14,065 nucleotides of DNA from an uncultured Collinsella sp. (lineage in GTDB: Bacteria; Actinomycetota; Coriobacteriia; Coriobacteriales; Coriobacteriaceae): assembly GCA_900757205.1 (NCBI GenBank), contig CAAENA010000031.1, positions 1-14,065 of the forward strand, written 5' to 3'. How positions within the stretch are numbered: position 1 is the stretch's first letter; each line of letters opens with the position of its first letter. This document shows positions 8,107-13,848 of this stretch, piece after piece. A model generated the notes under the pieces. That model was not told the DNA's origin and made no database searches. It saw only the letters and a program-made list of their open reading frames with translations. The position numbers and the translations under genes were made by a program.

Positions 8107-9342
8107 ATGTTTAATAAAAAGCCCCTCGCAGATTCCACCACCCGAAGACCCTCAACTGGTGCGCAGGCCAAGATCTACAGTCGCGATAACGTGGCTCGCT
8201 ATTCCGAGCGCGCTCGCCAACGTCGTCGTAGCCACACGATTCGTCACGTCGCGCTCATTGTCGTGCTTGGCGTGCTGTTGAGTGCCACTACCGCTGCCGG
8301 CCTGTGGTTTGCCACCATTATGGGCAAGCTCGGCGATTCTAATGTCATTACCGACAATCTGCGTCGGGTTCTGGTTGACACCGATGAGGCAAAGGATCCG
8401 TTCTACGTGCTGCTTCTTGGCACCGACGGCCGTCCGGGCGAGGATACGTATCGTGCCGACTCGATTATCCTGGCACGCATCGACCCCACGCAAAAGCAGG
8501 CGACGCTCATTTCCGTTCCGCGCGACACCAAGGTCGAGTACAAGGGCGAGACCATGAAGATCAACGCCTGCCATACCGTTGGCGGCGCCGAGGCCATGGT
8601 CGAGGCGGTCAACGAGCTGTGCGGTGTTCAGATTTCCCACTATGCCGAGGTCAGCTTCGACGGTATGCAGGCGCTGATTGATTCGGTTGGCGGTATCGAC
8701 ATTAACGCAACCGATGATGTTGACGACCCCGAGCACCTGGATATTAAGATTACCGCTGGCCAACAGCATATGGACGGTGCCACCGCCCTTACCTATGCCC
8801 GCTGCCGCTACACCTATGCCGACGGCGATTACACGCGCATGCGCCACCAGCGTCAGGTGCTTGGCGCCCTTGCCAACCAGATTCTCAATAACTTCGATGC
8901 CACGAAGATCTTTGGCCTGGTTAATTCGCTGTCCGATATGCTCGTAACCGATATGAGCGTTCAGGATATCGTGGCTACGGTCAATGCCATGCGCGGTATG
9001 GATGTCGACGGTATCTACTCGGCCAACCTGCCCTCGTACGCCGACGACAGCACCATGATCGACGGCGTGAGCTATGTCTTTGTCTACGAAGACGAGCTTA
9101 AGGAAATGATGGCCCGTGTCGACGCCGGCAAGGACCCCAAGGGCCCCAACACCATGGGTCTTTCCGACGGCTCCAGCTCCACGATCGGTGACCTCAGCAA
9201 CAACACGTCTGACGACTACGCAAACGGTACCGCAACCTCATCGGTCAGCTCTGACGATTCCGATGACTCAAGCGATTCGAGCGATTCGGACTACTACGAA
9301 GAGCCCACCGGCGACGGCAACGGCTACGAAGCCAACTACTAA
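8107..9342 (+). CDS. LytR-CpsA-Psr (LCP) family cell-wall glycopolymer transferase
   Basis: This 411-residue membrane-anchored protein acts outside the membrane. LCP enzymes move lipid-linked glycopolymers onto peptidoglycan or protein acceptors. Residues 1-46 are basic and cytoplasmic, the single membrane helix is at about 47-72, and the LCP domain covers about 97-262. Visible motifs are R116 and D118 in YRADSIIL, SVPRD at 136-140, VGGIDIN at 194-200, and the Arg-rich R232/R234 to DYTRMRHQRQ at 241-250 that binds pyrophosphate. Cysteines at 155, 172 and 233 could form an extracytoplasmic disulfide. The last 60 residues are low complexity, with a Ser/Asp run at about 379-395. The ATG at 8107 is chosen over TTG at 8101 because ACAGG at 8096-8100 then gives a 6-nt spacing. 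It probably forms an operon with murA. Confidence 0.93.
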   Translation: MFNKKPLADSTTRRPSTGAQAKIYSRDNVARYSERARQRRRSHTIRHVALIVVLGVLLSATTAAGLWFATIMGKLGDSNVITDNLRRVLVDTDEAKDPFYVLLLGTDGRPGEDTYRADSIILARIDPTQKQATLISVPRDTKVEYKGETMKINACHTVGGAEAMVEAVNELCGVQISHYAEVSFDGMQALIDSVGGIDINATDDVDDPEHLDIKITAGQQHMDGATALTYARCRYTYADGDYTRMRHQRQVLGALANQILNNFDATKIFGLVNSLSDMLVTDMSVQDIVATVNAMRGMDVDGIYSANLPSYADDSTMIDGVSYVFVYEDELKEMMARVDAGKDPKGPNTMGLSDGSSSTIGDLSNNTSDDYANGTATSSVSSDDSDDSSDSSDSDYYEEPTGDGNGYEANY

Positions 9343-9370
9343 GTTACGGCGTTTTACCAAACGCCGTAAC
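9343..9370 (+). repeat. Perfect 12-bp hairpin directly after the LCP stop codon, no U-tract
   Basis: GTTACGGCGTTT (9343-9354) and AAACGCCGTAAC (9359-9370) are perfectly complementary around a TACC loop. The stem starts on the base after the TAA stop. The sequence after it (GACTCG) has no U-tract, so it is not a standard intrinsic terminator. It may protect the mRNA 3' end or act with the true terminator 43 nt further on. Confidence 0.6.
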
Positions 9371-9412
9371 GACTCGACGCTGCGCGCCGCCCAAGGCGAC
9401 AATTTGTCATTC

Positions 9413-9454
9413 AAAAGGCAGGGCATGACCAGAAGGTCAATGCCCTGCCTTTTT
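9413..9454 (+). terminator. Intrinsic terminator of the murA-LCP unit
   Basis: A 14-bp stem, AAAAGGCAGGGCAT (9413-9426) with ATGCCCTGCCTTTT (9440-9453), continues as GACC/GGTC around an AGAA loop with one bulged A at 9439. The T-run reaches 9454. The leading A-run gives TTTT on the other strand, so it could also stop minus-strand transcription that passes the pepT terminator. Confidence 0.92.
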
Positions 9455-9530
9455 CATGCCAACTTGTTCGCCTTGGACGTCGCTCGCTGACGTTGGCTCA
9501 ACCTGCGATGTTGACTACTCCCCTTGTATC

Positions 9531-9564
9531 AAAAACCGCCCCGTTCTCTGTAGAGGACGGGGCG
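9531..9564 (-). terminator. Intrinsic terminator of pepT (minus strand)
   Basis: The stem 9537-9548 pairs with 9553-9564 (outer arms CGCCCCGT and ACGGGGCG, one G-T pair inside) around a TGTA loop. On the minus strand it is followed by TTTTT from the A-run at 9531-9535. It lies 29 nt after the pepT stop. The stretch 9455-9530 between the two convergent terminators shows nothing else. Confidence 0.88.
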
Positions 9565-9593
9565 ATTCGTCTTTTGGGCTTATGCAGCCAGGC

Positions 9594-10841
9594 TTATGCG
9601 AAACGGGCGACGAGCTCCTGCAGGACGTCGGTCATCTTGACGAGCGAACTGACCGGGACAAACTCGTTGACGCCGTGGTAGCAATAGCCGCCGGTGGAAA
9701 GGTTGGGGCAGGGCAGACCGCGGAACGACAGCTGCGCGCCGTCGGTGCCGCCGCGAATCGGCAGCACTTGGGGCTCAACGCCGCAGGCAAGGTAGGCTTC
9801 CTTGGCAACATCAATAAGCTCGGGATAGTCACGAACGATCTCGGCCATATTTCGATACTGCTGCTTAATCTCGACCGTCACGCGCTTGTCACCCAAGCGC
9901 TGGTTGAGCATCGAGGCGGCGGCATCAATAAGGTCGAGTTTCTGCTGGAACTTGGCTGCGTCATGGTCGCGGACGATATAGCGCGCTGTGGCGTGATCGA
10001 CGGTTGCAGATACACCCTCAAGGTGATAAAAGCCCTCGTAGCCTTCCGTATACTCCGGGCGCTGCACGTAGGGGAGCAACGCGTTGAAGTCGCAGAACAG
10101 ATTGCCTGCGTTAACCATACGGCCTTTGGCGTCGCCCGGGTGGATGGACTGGCCCTCAAAGCAGACGGTCGCCTCAGCGGCATTAAAGCACTCCCACTCC
10201 AGCTCGCCGATGGGGCCACCGTCGACCGTGTAGGCATACTTGCAGCCAAAGGTATCGATATCCAACAGCTCGGCTCCGTGGCCGATCTCCTCGTCAGGGC
10301 AGAAGCAAATGCCGAGTGCGGGATGGGGCAGAGAAGGGTCCTGAGCGATACGCGCGACAAGCGACATGATCTCGGCGACGCCTGCCTTGTCGTCCGCGCC
10401 CAGCAGCGTGGTGCCATCGCTGCAGACCAGGTCCTCACCCGCGAGGTCGTTCAGGGCGGGAAGCTTGGCGGTACTCATGGCAACGGGCTTACCGTCAACC
10501 GTGCCGCAGACCAGGTCGCCGCCTTCGTAGTGCACGATGTGCGGCTTCACGCCGGCGCCCGGTGCAACTTCGGTGGTGTCGAGATGGGCGATCAGGCCCA
10601 GGGCGGGCTTGTCCTCAGCGCCCACACTTGCGGGGATATGCGCGCAGACATAGGCGTGCTCGGTCACGTGGGCATCTTCCGCACCAAGCTCGCGCAGCTC
10701 TTCAGCCAGCACGTTGGCAAGGTCAAACTGAACGGCGCTCGAGGGTACCTGGTCGCAGTTTGCATCCTCGGACTGCGTGTTGATCTGGACGTAGCGCAAA
10801 AAGCGCTCGAGGACATCGGGGTTCGTGGTGGTGTTTTCCAT
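9594..10841 (-). CDS. pepT: Peptidase T (tripeptide aminopeptidase, M20 family)
   Basis: This 415-residue cytoplasmic zinc enzyme removes the N-terminal residue from tripeptides in the last stage of peptide use. The di-zinc site is complete: H86 and D88 in AHLDTTEVAPG, D150 in LLGADDKAGVAEIM, E184 (general base) and E185 in CPDEEIGHG, D207 in YTVDGGP, and H389 in YCYHGVNEF. The substrate motif PIRGGTDGAQLS is at 361-372, and the dimerisation/lid domain lies at about 215-325. The ATG at 10841 is chosen because GGAG (plus-strand 10850-10853) sits 8 nt upstream and because the known family N-terminus begins about here. The open frame runs 32 residues further upstream, but that stretch covers the promoter and operator region. 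It is divergent from the metal regulator gene. Confidence 0.95.
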   Translation of the reverse strand: MENTTTNPDVLERFLRYVQINTQSEDANCDQVPSSAVQFDLANVLAEELRELGAEDAHVTEHAYVCAHIPASVGAEDKPALGLIAHLDTTEVAPGAGVKPHIVHYEGGDLVCGTVDGKPVAMSTAKLPALNDLAGEDLVCSDGTTLLGADDKAGVAEIMSLVARIAQDPSLPHPALGICFCPDEEIGHGAELLDIDTFGCKYAYTVDGGPIGELEWECFNAAEATVCFEGQSIHPGDAKGRMVNAGNLFCDFNALLPYVQRPEYTEGYEGFYHLEGVSATVDHATARYIVRDHDAAKFQQKLDLIDAAASMLNQRLGDKRVTVEIKQQYRNMAEIVRDYPELIDVAKEAYLACGVEPQVLPIRGGTDGAQLSFRGLPCPNLSTGGYCYHGVNEFVPVSSLVKMTDVLQELVARFA

Positions 10842-10879
10842 AAAGACCGCTCCAATCTTGGTCGTCGTGTGCAACAAGA

Positions 10880-10888
10880 ACTCTAGCA
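10880..10888 (-). promoter_or_regulatory. Predicted extended -10 element of pepT
   Basis: Read on the minus strand this is TGCTAGAGT, an extended -10 of the form TGn-TAnAnT with 4/6 matches to TATAAT. No convincing -35 is present at 16-18 nt, which suits an extended -10 promoter. It gives a leader of about 30 nt before the pepT ATG and directly abuts the palindrome at 10889-10908. Confidence 0.45.
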
Positions 10889-10908
10889 CGGTATGCCACG
10901 GCATACCG
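10889..10908. promoter_or_regulatory. Perfect 20-bp palindrome, candidate operator of the divergent pepT / metal-regulator promoters
   Basis: CGGTATGCC (10889-10897) and GGCATACCG (10900-10908) are perfect 9-bp inverted repeats with a 2-nt AC spacer. The site lies immediately upstream of the predicted pepT -10 and covers the expected -35 position of the plus-strand promoter, whose -10 TAGAAT is at 10925-10930. The size and symmetry match a dimeric winged-helix repressor site. The adjacent DtxR-type regulator is the obvious candidate to bind it; that assignment is inference. Confidence 0.65.
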
Positions 10909-10924
10909 CGACGCTTGGATGGGG

Positions 10925-10930
10925 TAGAAT
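10925..10930 (+). promoter_or_regulatory. Predicted -10 box of the regulator-methyltransferase operon
   Basis: TAGAAT matches the -10 consensus at 5 of 6 positions and lies 31 nt ahead of the regulator ATG. The position 17 nt further upstream (10902-10907) falls in the palindrome and is a poor -35, so the promoter may be weak or activator-dependent. Confidence 0.45.
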
Positions 10931-10961
10931 CAGCCAATGAATGCAGAAGGGACGGAAGATC

Positions 10962-11384
10962 ATGGATACGACAAATAGCTCGCGCGAACTACATCTGACG
11001 GTGGCGAACGAAGACTACTTGGAGTGCATGGTTCGCATTGAAAGCGAAGAGGGGGAAACCAACGGCGTGCGATCGGTCGACATCGCGCAGCGCCTTGGCG
11101 TCTCCAAGGCATCGGTCAATAAAGCGGTTTCGGCGCTCAAAGCATCCGAACTTGTCGAGCAATCGCACTACGGCAAGGTAGTCCTGACCGATCGCGGCCG
11201 CGAGGTTGGTACGGCTATCTGGTACCGTCATCGCCTCATCCGCACGTTTTTGGTTCAGGAGCTCGGTGTCGAATTTGAGCGAGCCGATTCCGAGGCCTGC
11301 ATGATGGAGCATGCGCTATCCGAGGACACGATGAACCGCTGGCTCGCCTATCTCGAAAAGCAGGGAATCAGCGTCGAGGAATAG
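10962..11384 (+). CDS. DtxR/MntR-family metal-dependent transcriptional regulator (short, no SH3 domain)
   Basis: This 140-residue winged-helix repressor resembles MntR and DtxR, which bind DNA when loaded with Mn2+ or Fe2+. The order is the opening T-V-A-N-E-D-Y-L-E (13-21), the HTH at about 37-62 (DIAQRLGVSKASVNKAVSAL), the wing ending VLTDRG, and a dimerisation helix with YRHRLIRTFLVQELGV (88-103) and CMMEHALSED (113-122). Metal ligand positions are D18 and E21 (as D8/E11 of B. subtilis MntR), H90 (as H77), C113, E116 and H117 (as C102/E105/H106 of DtxR). There is no C-terminal SH3-like domain, as in MntR. The ATG at 10962 with AAGGG at 10947-10951 is preferred to an ATG at 10941 that has no ribosome binding site. 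The gene probably represses itself and pepT through the nearby palindrome. Confidence 0.9.
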   Translation: MDTTNSSRELHLTVANEDYLECMVRIESEEGETNGVRSVDIAQRLGVSKASVNKAVSALKASELVEQSHYGKVVLTDRGREVGTAIWYRHRLIRTFLVQELGVEFERADSEACMMEHALSEDTMNRWLAYLEKQGISVEE

Positions 11385-11394
11385 CGGGATATAT

Positions 11395-12288
11395 ATGGAT
11401 ACGAGTTATTACAACCGCTTTGGTGCCGAGGAACTTACGCGCCGCTTGTCGAGCGAGACCTTGTTGGCGCAGGGCCCCATGGGCAGTGTTCTGTTGAGTG
11501 AGTACGATGCCGCCGACATTCCACCGGCGTTTTGGAATCTGGCAGAGCCGCAGACCGTTTCTCGTATTCATCGCTTGTATGTCGCCGCCGGCGCGCAGGT
11601 GCTCATTACCAACACCTTTCAGGCATCGAGCTATGCCCTCAAGCACGATCAGATTGCGCCGTCCGTGGCGGAGGTCAATCGCGGGGCCGTCGACGATGCC
11701 CGCCAGGCGCACCCTCAGCTGCTACTGGGCTCGATGGGCCCGATCGGTATTGAGTGGTTTGCCGAAGACTCTGTCGAGTATCGTGAAATCCGAGGCATTG
11801 CGCGCGAACAGGCGCACGCCTTACTCAATGCTGGTGTTGATGGTCTGCTGATCGAGACGGTGACGTCTATCCGTAATTTGCAGCCCATGCTTGCCGGCGC
11901 TCGAGATGCCGCTGACGGCATGCCTGTCCTGGTGAGTTTTGTCGTTGATGACAAAGGCGACCTGTTGGGCGATGGCCTCAACATCGAGGCAGCCGTTTTG
12001 TACGCCGAAAAACACGGCGCAAACTCGGTTGGTGTTAATTGCTGTTCGCTTGCGGCCGCGAACGCGGCGGTGCCCAGGATGGTTGCATCGGCGACTACTC
12101 CCGTCACGGTGCGTCCCAACGTGGGCGATCCGGTCCAGACTCAGGATGGCCCCGTATGGCACGAGAACCCTGAAGCTTTCGCGCGCGCATGCATCGAATG
12201 GAGACATGCCGGTGCCGCAATGGTGGGCAGTTGCTGTGGAACCACGGCAATCACTACGGCAGCGATGGCCGAGGCGCTCGATATATAA
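11395..12288 (+). CDS. Homocysteine S-methyltransferase family protein (zinc, cobalamin-free)
   Basis: This 297-residue enzyme of the Pfam S-methyl_trans type should transfer a methyl group to homocysteine to give methionine. It resembles the homocysteine-binding module of MetH as much as MmuM, so the methyl donor (S-methylmethionine, or a methylated corrinoid protein encoded elsewhere) is open. The TIM-barrel zinc ligands are present: C216 in GVNCC, and C280 and C281 in VGSCCGTT. The first-strand motif, normally [LI]-D-G-x-x-G-T, is AQGPMGS at 25-31, with Gln (Q26) replacing the usual Asp. The family motif ITNTF is at 71-75 and LLIET at 151-155. It starts 10 nt after the regulator stop with only a weak site (GAGGA at 11376-11380 or CGGGA next to the ATG), so translational coupling is likely. 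A terminator follows directly. Confidence 0.9.
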   Translation: MDTSYYNRFGAEELTRRLSSETLLAQGPMGSVLLSEYDAADIPPAFWNLAEPQTVSRIHRLYVAAGAQVLITNTFQASSYALKHDQIAPSVAEVNRGAVDDARQAHPQLLLGSMGPIGIEWFAEDSVEYREIRGIAREQAHALLNAGVDGLLIETVTSIRNLQPMLAGARDAADGMPVLVSFVVDDKGDLLGDGLNIEAAVLYAEKHGANSVGVNCCSLAAANAAVPRMVASATTPVTVRPNVGDPVQTQDGPVWHENPEAFARACIEWRHAGAAMVGSCCGTTAITTAAMAEALDI

Positions 12289-12293
12289 AGGGC

Positions 12294-12323
12294 AAAACCG
12301 CTCCATACGGGGCGGTTTTTTTT
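12294..12323 (+). terminator. Intrinsic terminator of the regulator-methyltransferase operon
   Basis: AAAACCGC (12294-12301) pairs with GCGGTTTT (12312-12319). The stem continues as TCC/GGG with one T-G pair around an ATAC loop, 11 bp in all. A run of eight T follows at 12316-12323. It lies 5 nt after the stop codon. Confidence 0.95.
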
Positions 12324-12447
12324 ATTGCTTGCATGTCCTCGGCAGCATTTGCCCAAATGGTGAATGCTGGTGCCGGCAGGTTGCCGAGTGTGTATCGCGG
12401 GTATACCTCATGCGTACCATGATCCAAACACTGTGAGGTGTCTGCGC

Positions 12448-13848
12448 GTGTGCGCGATAATTCATTTTGGAACTGACGGTTGGCGCGCTCGCGTCGATGA
12501 GGACTTCACTGCCGATAACGTTGCCCGTATCGCCGATGCCGTCGGCGAGTTGTGGCAAAAGACCAATCCGGGCAAAACAGTATATATAGGGTTCGACACT
12601 CGGCCCCTGGCGCGCGAGTTCGCTGAGCTTGCGGCGGGTGTGCTAGCAGCGCACGGGCTAGACGCCGTGCTCGCTTCGCGACCTGTTCCGACCCCTGCTC
12701 TTACGTGGGCGGCGGCTTATGACGGTGAGGCGTGCGGCGCGCTCATGGTGACGGGGTCCCATCATCCGCAGGGTTATCTGTGTCTCAAGATTCGCATGGG
12801 TGACGGCTCGACCGCCAACCAGGATGTCATCGAAGAGCTCGAAGAGACCATGGCTCCCGAGCCAATGGGGATCGAGGGGCAATATCGCACCGCGGATATC
12901 ATTCCTGACTATATGCAAGCGGTGGCATCGTTTGTCGATGCCGAAGCCATCCGCGCCGCGCACCTGCGCGTGGTTGTTGACCCCATGGGCGGCGCAGCCC
13001 AGGGCTATCTAGCCGACTTGCTGCGCGAGCTTGGCGTTGAGGTGCACGAGATTCACGCCGGGCAGGCGCCTGACCAAGAAGATATCTGCCCCGACCCCGT
13101 TGAGCCGTGGGTGGACGCTTGCGAGCATACGGTTATCGAGGACGGAGCTTGCGCTGGCCTGGTGACCGACGGCGACGCCGACCGTATCGGCGCGGTTGAC
13201 GAGCGCGGCAGATATATACATCCGCATCAGATCATGGCGCTCGTTTTGGGCGACTTGGTTCAATTTCGTAATTTGGAGGGGCGCGTCGTCGTCAATCTTT
13301 CGTGCTCGACGCTCGTGCGTCGCATTGCCGAGGCGCTTGGCTGCCGCGTGACCGTCAAACCAGTCGGTTTCAAATATATAGCGGCGGAGATGAAGAAGGG
13401 CGGCGTCCTCATGGGAGGCGAGGAGGCCGGTGGTATCGGCATCGCCGCGCATATGCCCGAGCGCGATGGAATCCTCGCCTGTCTGATTCTGTGTGAGCTT
13501 ATGGCAAAGACGGACGCGCCTTTGGGCGTTCTGGTCGACCAACTCGAGGACAGTTTTGGTAAGACGAGTTACGGTCGACGCGATTTGCGCCTTGAGGCCG
13601 AAGATGCCGAAACGTTACGAACGCTGCTGCCGGGCGTAAACCCCAAGTCGATTTGTGGCAAGGTGCCGCAAAACGTTAGTCATATGGATGGCTTGCGTTT
13701 GGCATTCGAGGATGACACGTGGCTGCTGGTCCGTCCTAGCGGGACCGAACCAGTGGTGCGCGTCTACGCCGAGGGGTTCTCGGTGGAAGAACGTGATGAG
13801 TTGCTCGATGCTGGCTGTGCTTTAGCTAGGGGAACGTATCCGCTTTAA
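12448..13848 (+). CDS. Alpha-D-phosphohexomutase (phosphoglucomutase/phosphomannomutase type)
   Basis: This 466-residue cytoplasmic enzyme should interconvert hexose 1- and 6-phosphates to supply sugar nucleotides. All four family domains are visible: the opening FGTDGWRAR (7-15), the phosphoserine loop VTGSHHPQGY (101-110) with S104, the metal loop DGDADRIG (241-248), the sugar-binding loop GGEEAGGIG (323-331), and the phosphate-binding loop RPSGTEPVVRVYAE (429-442). Two motifs differ from the usual TASHNP and GEESGG (Asn to His, Ser to Ala). The GTG at 12448 is chosen for GAGGTG at 12435-12440 with 7-nt spacing and for its distance to FGTDG; the frame is open further upstream but unlike the family. 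Substrate (glucose, mannose or glucosamine) cannot be settled by eye, though it does not carry the GlmM-type GEQSGH. Four Ile codons are the rare ATA, three of them in TAT-ATA pairs. It stands alone after a terminator. Confidence 0.92.
   Translation: MCAIIHFGTDGWRARVDEDFTADNVARIADAVGELWQKTNPGKTVYIGFDTRPLAREFAELAAGVLAAHGLDAVLASRPVPTPALTWAAAYDGEACGALMVTGSHHPQGYLCLKIRMGDGSTANQDVIEELEETMAPEPMGIEGQYRTADIIPDYMQAVASFVDAEAIRAAHLRVVVDPMGGAAQGYLADLLRELGVEVHEIHAGQAPDQEDICPDPVEPWVDACEHTVIEDGACAGLVTDGDADRIGAVDERGRYIHPHQIMALVLGDLVQFRNLEGRVVVNLSCSTLVRRIAEALGCRVTVKPVGFKYIAAEMKKGGVLMGGEEAGGIGIAAHMPERDGILACLILCELMAKTDAPLGVLVDQLEDSFGKTSYGRRDLRLEAEDAETLRTLLPGVNPKSICGKVPQNVSHMDGLRLAFEDDTWLLVRPSGTEPVVRVYAEGFSVEERDELLDAGCALARGTYPL

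Noticed and set aside
9456..10886. 476-residue plus-strand open frame opposite pepT
   Set aside because: The minus-strand product has the full M20 zinc site, while this frame has only shadow composition and starts inside a terminator region.
10842..10937. 32-residue N-terminal extension of PepT
   Set aside because: The frame is open, but it covers the palindrome and predicted pepT -10. The ATG at 10841 has a good GGAG site and matches the expected start of the family.
12400..12407. GGTATACC upstream of the mutase as a second copy of the 10889-10908 operator
   Set aside because: It shares only the outer GGTAT/ATACC bases and lacks the central ten. An 8-bp palindrome of this kind is expected by chance.
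12381..12407. TTGCCG...TATACC as promoter of the mutase gene
   Set aside because: The spacing is only 15 nt and the -35 match is weak, so I did not list it as a feature.
12364..12447. 28-residue N-terminal extension of the phosphohexomutase
   Set aside because: It is Cys- and His-rich and unlike the family, while GTG at 12448 has GAGGTG at the right distance just before the conserved FGTDG.
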